DNA of 64,000 bases from JBPOJN01 sp052033505 (GCA_052033505.1 JBPOJN010000042.1:13812-77811); one strand, 5' to 3'. Positions 26,532-36,194 are shown, counted from the first letter of the stretch. Program-made: numbers and translations. The notes: generated by a model from the sequence alone, not told the origin.

Positions 26532-29500
26532 ATGGTTTTGCCTTCATCCATGGAGATTTTTCGAAGTCAAATCCGCCTTTGCTTGTCTGCGGCGGGGCAG
26601 CCGGAGAGCCCGGAGTTCCTCGAGGCTTTCCATGGTCTCAAGGATACTTTTCAGAAGTGGAATGACGAGCTTTCGCGGGCACCTTCAACTCTTCCTGAGA
26701 CAAATCCTAAATTCAGATTCCACAGCAAACTCCAACAAGCCATTTATCTCATAGGAAGATCCGCACCCAAGCCGCAACAGGCTGCTTTTCTCATTTATCA
26801 TTTGAGATGCTTGGGGTTGATGCCTCACGGCTTCGATGAGTCGAGTCTAGGAAGCTTCGTATCTTCCTTCGCGGATTCTTTGTCGCCTTTGGACAAACAG
26901 GTCCTCGGGGCTTTGTCCGTTCACGAAGACAGTGCTCGCCCTCCTTCCGCTCCGGTCATACGCGTCGTCCCCGTGCGCGGCGGAAGCACTCCCATGGACG
27001 TTATAGATATTCCTGAATTTGATCCGAATGCTCCGATCCCCGATAGTGATGACTCCCCGGATCTCATGCTTCCCGGAAACGTCATGAGTGCGGCGGCCCA
27101 ATATCAAATCATGAGATTTTTGACCGACGGCGGCGTTGGTGATGTCCACCTCGTTGCTGATAAAAATACGGGCATCACCTATGCCGTTAAAATCCTGAAA
27201 AGGCACGAAGATGATCCAGAGCTGGAGCAGAAATTGCGGAAGGCTCATGAAAAAGAAGTAGCTCATCACCGCTATCTCGACCCGGAGTACCATGCGCGCG
27301 CCATTTTCACCGGCACCAATGCGTCAGGGGATCCTTTTCTCGTCATGGAACTTCTTGAAGGAGGCACTCTGAGCGACAGGCTCGAGAAATTACGCCAAGA
27401 ACTCTTCGACTGCCTTCCGGATCTGGCTCAAAGCAAAAAATTTCAAGAAAGCCTCCTGCGTCTCCGCCAAAAATTGGAAGTAAACTCTGCTGAATCGATC
27501 ACTGTAAGTCCCGCGGGCCGTCAGCACTCGCAGCTTCTGCCCAAGCTCGTGGCATGTACTCCGGAATTAGAAGCGGGTGAGACCTTCAACGATAAGCTTA
27601 TGGAGTTCGGGAGCTTGCATGACGACTTGGAAGATCTGCACCTTCACCTCCAAGAATTCCTGACTCCCTCAGTCGACACGAGTCTGCGTACGGAGATGGA
27701 AGATTTGAAAATCGGATTGGAAAATCTTCAGCAAAAACTGGAAGACCTCCGCAATCTTTACGCAAACCGACTGCCTGAGCTTTTGGACGTTGCCATCCGC
27801 CTGTCATACGCCGTTTCGAAACTTCACGAACCTCAGGACGAGATAGATCACAAGGGAAGCAAAACTGGCAGGAGCCTTCGACTGGTGCATCGGGACTTGA
27901 AGCCGGAAAATGTGGTGTTTCATAAGAATGGGAACCTGAAACTGATTGATTTCGGGATCATCGGAGAGCCCTCCACGTCCCCCCGGGAAGTCGAAGAAGG
28001 AATCACCGTGGGGTATGCGCAACCCCATGACGTCGACGATGAGCGGCAAGACATCCACGCCTTAGGTGTTATTTTATTCCAAGTGTTTTCGGTCAATCAG
28101 TGGCCTTTGAAAATCTCCAATTCTCAAGACATCCTGCTGAAGCAGTTGGAAGCTAAGGCCAGAGGTGTACCTCATGGGCTTTTTAAGCCTCTTGCCACGA
28201 TATTGAAACGCCTCAATGTGCCGCAGTACCTAATCGACATCATAGAGACGGCGACGGGTTCCAAGGGAAAAACGGAAAAAACATACAAGAACGCCACAGA
28301 TTTATATCGAGCCTTAGCGCTCGGCCGCATCGAGCATTTCGAAGAAGAAGCGCGGCGGTGCAAAGAAAAAGACGACCCGGACGGGTGGGCACTGAAAATC
28401 AACGACGCGCTGACTCTGTGTGAAAGTCTTTATGAAAAATACGACTCTCCTGTACTCGCAGAAAAACGCCAAGCCCTTCACCTGAGTCTTTTCAAGGACT
28501 CGGAGCAAAGAGGCCACTGGCGGGAAATGCGCGACAGAGGGCGAAAAATCGTCGCTTTATACCCGAATTCCCCAGCCGCTTCTTATGTTCAGCGCCCCAT
28601 CAGTGCGGACTTGCGTTTCGACGGAGACGAAAAGCTTCTCAGAGAAGCGCGTCTGAAAGTTTGTTACTACTACAACGACAAAGGCGTTTGGAAAGAGGAT
28701 CCCAAGAAGACCCGCAGTTATCCTTATGGGGAATTTCCGAAAAAAATTGAAGCGGACAGGTTAGGGGGTAAACAAGCCGGGTATAAAATCATACTTTACG
28801 GCGAAAACATCGAGCCCGTCGCCCGATGGCTGCCTTTCCGGCCCGCCTATACGGACATGAGCTCTCCTCGGAACCACGATCTGAGATTTCCTTTGTATCC
28901 ACAAAGATCCATTCCGGGAAACGCCGTCATCGTGGCCGCGGGATTTGCGGCCGCCAAAAGGGCATTCAGTCCCAGTGCCGTTCATTTCCCCGGGGAGGAT
29001 TGGCGGAAAGTCGATCATGATTTCGCCGTTCTTCCTTTGCAGGATAATCAATCCTATTACGACTACCTCCAATGGCTTCGTGAAAAAGTCGGAGACGCCG
29101 CCGCGAAACAAGCGGTTCCAAAGCATTGGGGCTTCGATCCTTTCGCGGTGCGCTCGCTTTCGGGAAGTCTATCGCTGAAATACAAAGATGGGCGCTCCTT
29201 TCATAAGGGAGAACCCATCGTCGGTCTCAGCGATAAGTACGTTCAAAGCCTGAAAAATTCAAAAGGAGAGGACGTTTCTTTCCGCGCTTATGTCAGTGAA
29301 AAACTCGGAGTGAAAGTCGATCTCCCCTCACTGAATGAATACAAGCTCGCTATTCGCGTCTATCAGGCCGATTGGCCTTGGGGCGATAAGTCGGGACAGG
29401 GGAGCGTGGCATTCCAAGACATGACCGGTGCTCATGCGTCCAATGGCCTTCTCCCCGTTTCCGATCAGCCGGCCACGCAGGATGTCTTGCCTTATTCGAT

Positions 29501-29801
29501 CGACATACCCGAGCTGAAGCGCCCTATTTTCCATGCCGTTTCCAACGTCGCTATCTTCATCAAACCGACACCCACCGAAAGGGATTTGATTGCTAAGAGG
29601 TGGAATATCGTGAATGCGGCACGGATCGGAACGGAGATTTTTCCCATTGCGGGCATTTCTTGGAAGGCACACGAAAAACTCGTGGATGGTCTAGATCGTA
29701 TTGAGGGTGCCGATGAGTCGAAAGACGACGCAGGTGTGCGCTTTGTCATATACCTGAGTAAAGCTCAACCGACCCCTGCTCTAGAAACCCTAGCCGCCTA
29801 A
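26532..29801 (+). CDS. Large Ser/Thr protein kinase with coiled-coil insert and C-terminal FGE-like region
   Basis: About 1089 residues from the ATG at 26532 (GAGAAG site 5 nt upstream; a GTG five codons earlier is possible). The helical N-terminus (to about 135) and acidic linker lead to the kinase N-lobe: LTDGGVGDVHLV and YAVKILK. After the hinge MELLEGG, about 130 residues of Leu/Glu-rich coiled coil interrupt the domain (about 285-415). The catalytic half follows with VHRDLKPENVV and LIDFGII. The C-terminal third has an FGE/SUMF-like series: PIVGLSDKYVQSL, LPSLNEYKLAIRV ending in WPWGD, and a late GVRFVIYL, matching 'P..V.W..A', 'PTE.EWEYA', 'PWGD' and 'GFR'. It is paralogous in architecture to the preceding gene. 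53 bp separate the two genes. Confidence 0.85.
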   Translation: MVLPSSMEIFRSQIRLCLSAAGQPESPEFLEAFHGLKDTFQKWNDELSRAPSTLPETNPKFRFHSKLQQAIYLIGRSAPKPQQAAFLIYHLRCLGLMPHGFDESSLGSFVSSFADSLSPLDKQVLGALSVHEDSARPPSAPVIRVVPVRGGSTPMDVIDIPEFDPNAPIPDSDDSPDLMLPGNVMSAAAQYQIMRFLTDGGVGDVHLVADKNTGITYAVKILKRHEDDPELEQKLRKAHEKEVAHHRYLDPEYHARAIFTGTNASGDPFLVMELLEGGTLSDRLEKLRQELFDCLPDLAQSKKFQESLLRLRQKLEVNSAESITVSPAGRQHSQLLPKLVACTPELEAGETFNDKLMEFGSLHDDLEDLHLHLQEFLTPSVDTSLRTEMEDLKIGLENLQQKLEDLRNLYANRLPELLDVAIRLSYAVSKLHEPQDEIDHKGSKTGRSLRLVHRDLKPENVVFHKNGNLKLIDFGIIGEPSTSPREVEEGITVGYAQPHDVDDERQDIHALGVILFQVFSVNQWPLKISNSQDILLKQLEAKARGVPHGLFKPLATILKRLNVPQYLIDIIETATGSKGKTEKTYKNATDLYRALALGRIEHFEEEARRCKEKDDPDGWALKINDALTLCESLYEKYDSPVLAEKRQALHLSLFKDSEQRGHWREMRDRGRKIVALYPNSPAASYVQRPISADLRFDGDEKLLREARLKVCYYYNDKGVWKEDPKKTRSYPYGEFPKKIEADRLGGKQAGYKIILYGENIEPVARWLPFRPAYTDMSSPRNHDLRFPLYPQRSIPGNAVIVAAGFAAAKRAFSPSAVHFPGEDWRKVDHDFAVLPLQDNQSYYDYLQWLREKVGDAAAKQAVPKHWGFDPFAVRSLSGSLSLKYKDGRSFHKGEPIVGLSDKYVQSLKNSKGEDVSFRAYVSEKLGVKVDLPSLNEYKLAIRVYQADWPWGDKSGQGSVAFQDMTGAHASNGLLPVSDQPATQDVLPYSIDIPELKRPIFHAVSNVAIFIKPTPTERDLIAKRWNIVNAARIGTEIFPIAGISWKAHEKLVDGLDRIEGADESKDDAGVRFVIYLSKAQPTPALETLAA

Positions 29802-29965
29802 AAGTTATATTGGATAAAATTTAATCCATAAAGATCCTTTCTTTACAGAATGTAAAAGTTTTTCCTCTAGACCTCCTCTGGGCCACGGGTCTATAAACGG
29901 CCAAATATAAAAGAGAATATCGGACAACGATTTCGGTGAGTTGACGATAAGATAGAAGAAAATTT

Positions 29966-32900
29966 GTGGGCGTCTATAAATTACAAACAGGATCTTTTTC
30001 GAATCCACATCTTGGGGTTGTTCACCAAGCTTTGGTGACGCTTGCGCGAGGTGGTTCTCCTGTGGCGGAGGCGAGAGGAGCCATTGAACAACTCTCGTTT
30101 TTACCGCGAACCACTCGGGATCAACTGCATCTACTTCTTGACGGCACAAGCAACGCCTCAGATCTCGTGAGAGCTGCGAGGCGTTTGGTTGCATTGGATA
30201 AAAGCAATAGCAGATTTGATCCCCTGCCTATGCTGGATCAACCTAAGCACAAAGCTCATGCGAGCGTCATTAACGTGGACTTAGTTAACTCCGGAATCAG
30301 AACGCTGGGTGTAGAGGCGTGTTTTGCTGATACGCAAGTCGAAGGTCTTCTTAAAAAACTTGGCCGTATTGTAAAACGTCACGGTGGAGAAGTGGTGCGA
30401 TCAACGGGTGATGGATTTGTCGCCCGCATTACGGGGCGGAACAGCGCGCGGCGTGCTGTTCTTGTGGCGGTAGAGATACAAAGCCAATTGGAGTCGTTGA
30501 ACAATCGGCTCTATCGGTCCGCGGTTAAGGCGGTCATGCAGAAATATGGACTCACCTCCAAAGAACAATGGAAAGAGTTCGTTCGACAAGAAGCCGCTCG
30601 TGCTCAAATAAGCAGACAAGAAGCCATTCAAAGACTCATAGCTCCCATTGATCCCATTATCAGCAAGGGACCATGGGAAATGCGCGTTGGTGTCGCAACG
30701 GGTTCGATCAGTGAAGCCAGGATTGGCAAAAGAATAAGTATTGCGGGGGATACTACAAGCGCTGCCGAAAGAATGCAGTCAGCGGCAAGGGATGATGAGG
30801 AGACGGGCAAGAAACCAAGCCGAATTTGTATCGACGAAGCCACGATGAATGAGTTGGGTGGTCAATTTGAAACGGTACTCGACTTAGTCTCCACCAAGGA
30901 AAGCCAGCACACTCAGGGGCGCGTCCGGGTTTATTTCGTGACCGGACGTACCGTTTCTCACGACATGGGTCTGCTCGGACGTTCCTCTTCGGCTCAGATG
31001 ATGGGCCGGGATGCGGAGAAGCAACAGCTCATCGATTTGATCATGAGAGAAGGCGTTTCGGCAAAAATCGTTTCGTTAGAGGGTGTGAGTGGGTCGGGTA
31101 AAAGCGCGTTGGTCGCTTCCGTGCTGGAGGAAGTGAAGGAAAGCTGCGATTTCATCGTCGGACAGGCGGAGGCTTTTTCTCTCCGCCCTCTCGGTGCCCT
31201 GGTGGACGCTTTGAAAGTCAGAGCCGGAATCCGTGCCGGTGATAAATCCAAAACGATCGCGGAAAAAATCTCTCGTCTCGCAAGCCACGCTGACACTCAG
31301 CGAGATCAGGACGGTCAATCTCGAGAGCAGCAAAGGACTTTCTACGCGCATCTCCTCGGTATTCTTTTCGACGAGCCTCGGAAGGATATGCCCGATGAAA
31401 TCCGTTCTCTCCAAAAAAATCCGGCCGCCTTTAACGCTAAAATGAGGGATATGCTCGCCAGTCTTTTAGGCGGTTTGAGTCGCACTAAAAACTTGGTTTT
31501 AGTCTTTGACGATCTGCAGAAAATCGATCCTTCAAGCTTAAGTCTCGTGGAAAATTTGTTGGCTCATGAATTGAAAGATCGTCCGATTACAGTCGTGAAG
31601 ATGGTGCGGTCCGAAGAAGCTGATCTTCAGAGGGACACTTTGGGATCTACTCTCATTAGGCTGGGAGCGTTAGCTGATCGGCACGTAATGGAAATCGCGC
31701 AAGGAATTTTGGGAGCCGATTCCTCTGGGGACACCGCTTTCAAGATCACGAAGAAAGCGAATGGTAATCCCGGATTTGCGATCGAGATCGCGACCGCTGT
31801 TAGAAACGGTAGCAGTCTGGATGATATTCCGGGAACGATCCAAGGTATTTTCGAATCCCAATTTGAACGTTTGGCCCAAGAGTCTCCTCGTGCCATGCAG
31901 ATCTTAAACCGTGCGGCCATTGTCGGCAGAGAGTTTTCCCTGCAAGACTTGACCGGCATAGGCCTGCCTCTGGCTCTTGTGGAAGAAGCGATCTCTCGTT
32001 TAATGGAGAAGCAGTTGATTGAAGCGACTGGAAACGGGGATTATGTTTTCGTGCAGGACATTATTCGTGAGGCTGTCCTCAAGACGATCGATCCCGCACA
32101 GAAAAGGGATCTTCATGGACGTTATGCGGATTATCTCCAAGGCCCACGGAATGCGGATCCCCGAAAGGATTTCCTAAAGATTGCTGCCCATTATGTCCAA
32201 GCGGATAAAAATGAATTGGCAGGTATGTATTATTACAGAGAGGCGTCACGCGTTATAGATTTCCGCCCAGATGAAGCTGAGCGTTGTGCCGAAGAAGCCT
32301 TCAATCTGCTTCAAGACAATCTCAAAAAAATTGAAGCTCTATTTGTTTGGGATGAAGCTTTGTTTAAGCAGGGTATGTGTTTGAAGCAGGTAGCTTTATT
32401 GAAAAAATATGCATCCCTGATAAATGATTCAAATAAAAATTTGATTGCTCAGTACAACTTTAGACTAGGCCGCTCTACTTTTTATTCGCGCAAATCCGAT
32501 GAAGATGTAACCCAAGCCGAGAAGTTGTATCATGAGGCTCGCAAACTGATAGAAGGCAACCCTTCGGCCTTACGCGCAAAATGTTTAATTGAGCTTGGAA
32601 CTATCTTCACTGATCACAAGAGAGACTATTATAAGGCCAAATATTGGTATGGATTAGCAGTTCAGTCTTTAAGAGAACTTGAGGGGAATGACGTTGAAGC
32701 GGCTCGCCTGAAGGTGATCGCTCTGTCAAACTTAGTTAATGTTGAATTGAACGTTGGTGTTTATCCTCAAGCAGTTGTCGGGGCTCGGGAAGCCTTGAGT
32801 TTGCTGGAAGCTGGCAGTCGGCCGCGGCTCCAAATTCATTTGTTAAACAATCTTGCGTCGGCTCTTTTTTATCTTGGTAGATACAGCGAAGCTAAATTTG

Positions 32901-33574
32901 AGATCAGTGTAGCTCTAGAATTATCTAGAGCCAATCAAAATTATTACCTCAGTCTTCTTCTTATTAATCAAGCGCGGGTTGCGAGTCTCACAGATAAACA
33001 GGAAGCGGCCAATTTGTTGAATAGCGCTGTAGCATATGCTGAGGAACGCCTGGTGCATGGGTCTTCCTCAGAATTTGCGACAGGATGCTTATACAGAGCG
33101 TTAGACCACCTTAAAAATGGAGATTTGGTCAAGAGTGAGCAAGATGCTTTCAAAGTTCTTAGTATCGCCAGGGCTCAAGGAAGCGCTGATGAAAAATTGG
33201 AAGCTATGGCCCATATGGTTTTAGCCCAAGTAAATTTTGGGCGCGAAAATTTTTCTCAGGCTTTAAAACACAGTGAACATTGCATGAAAGCTTTAAGAAG
33301 GTTTGGTATGAAGTTAGAAGAGTTCGATGTGGAAATGTTGTTAGTTCATGCTCAGATTTTGAGGGTCATGAATAATGAAAGTTGGAGAGAAGTTGTTGGT
33401 CAATCTCTCCAAATTTTAGGTGCTCGTCTTGGATCTGATGTGCCTAACTCAGAAGCCGGCCAGGTCGTTGTTTATCAAAAGGTTCTTGATCTCGCTAGTC
33501 TGGTAGCCGACGAGCAACCCAAGATCACTGAAAGTGGACCTATCGCTTACGAAGCGATGGCTAATGCCGTGTAA
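29966..33574 (+). CDS. Class III cyclase-like domain fused to AAA/STAND-type NTPase and TPR repeats
   Basis: 1202 residues. After a short helical N-terminus, residues 97-325 resemble a class III nucleotide cyclase: INVDLVNSG (metal Asp105), VRSTGDGFVARI (Asp149), MRVGVATGSI and IAGDTTSAAERMQ. About 55 residues are inserted at 175-230. The Asn and Arg of the usual VNxAAR motif are altered, so cyclase activity is doubtful. A signalling-type NTPase follows with Walker A GVSGSGKSAL (371-380) and Walker B NLVLVFDDLQ. The C-terminal half is TPR-like helical repeats. The layout matches the adenylate cyclase-ATPase-TPR regulators common near Ser/Thr kinases. The start is a GTG at 29966 with no clear ribosome site. 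The last third is richer in A+T than the first. Confidence 0.82.
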   Translation: MGVYKLQTGSFSNPHLGVVHQALVTLARGGSPVAEARGAIEQLSFLPRTTRDQLHLLLDGTSNASDLVRAARRLVALDKSNSRFDPLPMLDQPKHKAHASVINVDLVNSGIRTLGVEACFADTQVEGLLKKLGRIVKRHGGEVVRSTGDGFVARITGRNSARRAVLVAVEIQSQLESLNNRLYRSAVKAVMQKYGLTSKEQWKEFVRQEAARAQISRQEAIQRLIAPIDPIISKGPWEMRVGVATGSISEARIGKRISIAGDTTSAAERMQSAARDDEETGKKPSRICIDEATMNELGGQFETVLDLVSTKESQHTQGRVRVYFVTGRTVSHDMGLLGRSSSAQMMGRDAEKQQLIDLIMREGVSAKIVSLEGVSGSGKSALVASVLEEVKESCDFIVGQAEAFSLRPLGALVDALKVRAGIRAGDKSKTIAEKISRLASHADTQRDQDGQSREQQRTFYAHLLGILFDEPRKDMPDEIRSLQKNPAAFNAKMRDMLASLLGGLSRTKNLVLVFDDLQKIDPSSLSLVENLLAHELKDRPITVVKMVRSEEADLQRDTLGSTLIRLGALADRHVMEIAQGILGADSSGDTAFKITKKANGNPGFAIEIATAVRNGSSLDDIPGTIQGIFESQFERLAQESPRAMQILNRAAIVGREFSLQDLTGIGLPLALVEEAISRLMEKQLIEATGNGDYVFVQDIIREAVLKTIDPAQKRDLHGRYADYLQGPRNADPRKDFLKIAAHYVQADKNELAGMYYYREASRVIDFRPDEAERCAEEAFNLLQDNLKKIEALFVWDEALFKQGMCLKQVALLKKYASLINDSNKNLIAQYNFRLGRSTFYSRKSDEDVTQAEKLYHEARKLIEGNPSALRAKCLIELGTIFTDHKRDYYKAKYWYGLAVQSLRELEGNDVEAARLKVIALSNLVNVELNVGVYPQAVVGAREALSLLEAGSRPRLQIHLLNNLASALFYLGRYSEAKFEISVALELSRANQNYYLSLLLINQARVASLTDKQEAANLLNSAVAYAEERLVHGSSSEFATGCLYRALDHLKNGDLVKSEQDAFKVLSIARAQGSADEKLEAMAHMVLAQVNFGRENFSQALKHSEHCMKALRRFGMKLEEFDVEMLLVHAQILRVMNNESWREVVGQSLQILGARLGSDVPNSEAGQVVVYQKVLDLASLVADEQPKITESGPIAYEAMANAV

Positions 33575-33576
33575 GT

Positions 33577-34212
33577 TTATTTAACCGACCGAGTTGGTGT
33601 GCTCCCGCCGCCAGCATTAGGAGCTGTGCGTGTGGGTGTGCTGCCCCCAGCATCATTTGTTAGTGTTAAAGTGGGAGTGCTCCCTCCTGCGCTTAGGTCA
33701 AAATCACCTGATCGCGTGGGCGTGCTGCCTCCACCATCATTGGTGCGAGTAGGAGTGCTGCCTCCTGCAGCTAATTCATCCTCGAAGTCATTGATGGGCG
33801 ATGTTGGTGTGCTTCCTCCACCCATCTTCTCGCTCACAATAGCCCCATCTTTACTGGAAAAAACTAAAGATTGATCTGTTCCTAAGATGGAGCCGATGAC
33901 CGACCCATCTTTGATCGACAGTGTGGTGCTGGCGTCGATGGTGGTTTCTGCGGACGTGCCGTCTTTGGAGAGGAAGATCAGTTTGGCGGTTTTTAGGTTG
34001 CTCGTGCTGAGCTCGCGGTAGACCTGATAGCCGTCCGCGATGCCTACGAAGTCCCGGGCCGTGATGGGGGCCGAGGATTTGGCGGAGAGGGTCGGTTTTT
34101 TACTGAGCGTGTTCCACAGCCCGGCGCTGCCGGCTTGGGCGAGGGTGGAGAGCGTGATGGTCGTCAAGCCGATGGCTAAGGTCGTGACGAGATGTTTCTT
34201 TTCGAGCTTCAT
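33577..34212 (-). CDS. Secreted protein with six GGSTPT repeats
   Basis: 211 residues. The signal peptide ends near TLAQAGSAG. Residues about 30-128 form a compact beta-rich domain with no recognised family. From about 129 onward the motif (A/G)GGSTPT recurs six times at irregular spacing, separated by Asp/Asn-rich linkers (PINDFEDELA, RTNDG, RSGDFDLSA, LTLTNDA, RTAPNA), ending in TRSVK. The repeats look like an exported flexible tail with regular Thr-Pro sites, possibly for modification or surface display. A GGGGGAATT ribosome site precedes the ATG. Its stop lies 3 bp from the convergent cyclase-like/NTPase gene. Function unknown. Confidence 0.75.
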   Translation of the reverse strand: MKLEKKHLVTTLAIGLTTITLSTLAQAGSAGLWNTLSKKPTLSAKSSAPITARDFVGIADGYQVYRELSTSNLKTAKLIFLSKDGTSAETTIDASTTLSIKDGSVIGSILGTDQSLVFSSKDGAIVSEKMGGGSTPTSPINDFEDELAAGGSTPTRTNDGGGSTPTRSGDFDLSAGGSTPTLTLTNDAGGSTPTRTAPNAGGGSTPTRSVK

Positions 34213-34602
34213 AAATTCCCCCTGGCCTGTTCTCCTTAGGACGCTGTGTCAGGCTGCGAGGGGGAATAAAAGCAACGTTCGTGCCAAAATCTAAAATTTA
34301 TAAAATTGAATAAATATAGATAGTTACAAGTTTACCAACTTTTTTATCCAAGTTAATTATCACTACGATAAAATAAACTGATAAATTTTAATAAAAATTA
34401 ATAATTACAAATACTTATAAATAATAATCAGTAAAAATGCAGGTGAGTTTCTACCTTATATGCGGAATTGTGGCTAAAATTTTGGGTAGGTCTGCAGTCC
34501 GGAAAATGAGGGGGTAGAGACCTCGAAAGAAGGGCGAAGAGCCTAAAAAAACACCCGAATACGGTTTATGGTCAGTTTAAAGTTGCGAGTGTTTGGAAAA
34601 GC
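34213..34602 (-). promoter_or_regulatory. AT-rich intergenic region upstream of the repeat protein
   Basis: 390 bp without a credible gene. About 34290-34440 is strikingly A+T-rich, with runs such as AATTTTAATAAAAATTAATAA, unlike the rest of the window. It lies upstream of the leftward GGSTPT protein and downstream of a small lipoprotein gene. It probably holds the promoter of the former; an H-NS-like silencing target or a transfer scar are alternatives. No terminator hairpin was convincing. Confidence 0.35.
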
Positions 34603-34989
34603 TCAACTTTCGGCATTACGACTATAGCTGGCAGTGCAAATTGTATCTGTCGAAGTAATGCATTCAAAATCCATATCATCGCCAAGAGTGAATTCACCGG
34701 TACAAGACACATCGTTGCCATCGTTATCTTGAACAGTAATTTGAAAAGTATTATCCGGCTCTAATTCACCTTGAGTAGTAGCTTGAGTTGCAGGAACAGT
34801 AAGGTGAATTGTAGTGCCATCTCTTGCCATTAAAAAATTAGCCCCAAAGAAGAAATCACAATCCCTATTAGAAGAGAGGTATTCATCTTGAGATGGAATC
34901 TCAACTCCGTTGTTTACGAGAACGCTATTTCCGCAATTTATAAAAACAAACATTGCGCAAATTATAAAAATAAATTTAAAAAATTTCAT
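34603..34989 (-). CDS. Small lipoprotein
   Basis: 128 residues. A Lys/Phe-rich signal peptide ends in the lipobox FINC-G, so lipidation is expected. The mature part is about 110 residues of beta-type sequence with five cysteines (DCDFFF, VSCTGEF, FECITSTDTIC) that could form disulfides in the periplasm or outside. It is not assignable to a family. The ATG at 34989 has AAGGAG five nt upstream, better than the GTG two codons earlier. It lies 9 bp after the next secreted-protein gene and is probably co-transcribed with it. Confidence 0.7.
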   Translation of the reverse strand: MKFFKFIFIICAMFVFINCGNSVLVNNGVEIPSQDEYLSSNRDCDFFFGANFLMARDGTTIHLTVPATQATTQGELEPDNTFQITVQDNDGNDVSCTGEFTLGDDMDFECITSTDTICTASYSRNAES

Positions 34990-34998
34990 TTTCACTCC

Positions 34999-36057
34999 TT
35001 AAGGTTTAAAAATAATAAAATCAATTTTAGCACCTGCAGGTCCTCCGCTGACGGTAACAGAATTTGCTGATTTGTCACAAGCTGCCGGATTATCGTCTGT
35101 ACCGTTTTGACCCTCTAAATTAGTAGCGAGGACTATATAATTAGAAGTCCCAATACTATTAAAGGTGACCCTGCATCCGCGATCTTTAGAAAGACAATCA
35201 TTTCCTGAATCCGTTACATCAGCTGAAATAACATTCTTTTGTGTAAGAACTGTACAACCGTCTGCAGGGCTAGCCAAAGTCCCAAATGCAACAGGGGTGA
35301 GGCCAGCATTGCTTGTGGATGCTTGATTGATTTTTGCGGCAGTGACAGTTTCATCCGAAATTTGATTGGTGCCGACAGCGGCGGTTCCTATCTGAAGATT
35401 ATTATAACTGCCCGTAACAGCCCCCCCAAAGGATGTTGAGGTGGTCAGGCTGTTTGCGTCTCCATTAATTCTTGCAGTCGTTTCAGTCGCAAGAGCTGCT
35501 TGCAGACTTGTGACCTGAGTCTGTAAATTTATATCCGCTGACTGTCGGGTGCTTGACTCAGTATTAATCGCCATCGTTAATTCTTCCGTGCTTACAAACA
35601 CATCCGGCACATCCGCAGCTAAGATATTTGGATCGATCTTCAAAGCCGTCTGCGCATACACCGCATAAGGCACGCTTCCCACCTCCATGAGCCCGCCCGG
35701 CTGATTTCCATCGATTCTCATTTGAAGATATTTTGTTCCAGAAACGGGGGAGAAATCGTCGAAAGCGATGCCGCCACTCGGGACACCTGCCTGAGTCAAG
35801 CCTTCGCCGATCATGACGTTGACCGAGCTTCGCACCATATTCACGGCGGGTTGGGATTCGTAGTAGAGCTCGCTGCCGTCTTGGTCGATGATTTTGAATT
35901 CGAGGTTGACGTTGTCGCCTTCGAGCAGGTTTCCGCTGTCGTCTCTTAGGACCGCTTGGAAGTTCACATAGCGTGGGACGTCGGCTGTATAGGCCATAGA
36001 CGCTAAGAGCGTTAAGCTTAGACCGCAAAGAGCGGCTAAGAGAGATTTAGTTTTCAT
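34999..36057 (-). CDS. Secreted fibre-like surface protein
   Basis: 352 residues with a signal peptide ending near SMAYTADV. The first domain begins RYVNFQAVLRDDSGNLLEG, a pattern found at the start of many secreted surface and tail-fibre-like proteins ('YQA.LRD..GN'). A GSVPYAVYAQTAL segment follows, then an Ala/Thr/Ser-rich helical region (SLQAALATETTARIN) and a repeat-like Ser/Thr/Gly-rich stalk. The C-terminal domain has four cysteines (DGCTVL, NDCLSKDRGCRVTF, AACDKS). The ATG at 36057 is preceded by GGGGG. It likely forms an extracellular fibre or adhesin; the ligand is unknown. Confidence 0.7.
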   Translation of the reverse strand: MKTKSLLAALCGLSLTLLASMAYTADVPRYVNFQAVLRDDSGNLLEGDNVNLEFKIIDQDGSELYYESQPAVNMVRSSVNVMIGEGLTQAGVPSGGIAFDDFSPVSGTKYLQMRIDGNQPGGLMEVGSVPYAVYAQTALKIDPNILAADVPDVFVSTEELTMAINTESSTRQSADINLQTQVTSLQAALATETTARINGDANSLTTSTSFGGAVTGSYNNLQIGTAAVGTNQISDETVTAAKINQASTSNAGLTPVAFGTLASPADGCTVLTQKNVISADVTDSGNDCLSKDRGCRVTFNSIGTSNYIVLATNLEGQNGTDDNPAACDKSANSVTVSGGPAGAKIDFIIFKP

Positions 36058-36194
36058 ACGAACCCCCATGTGCACGAACGGTTTGAAGAATTAACATCGA
36101 TTTCCAATCGGTAAAGTTGCGAATTACTTCTGGGATTTCCGAAGAAATCCCGGAGATTGATTCGAAATTGGAAATAAATTTATCCAACAGCAAC

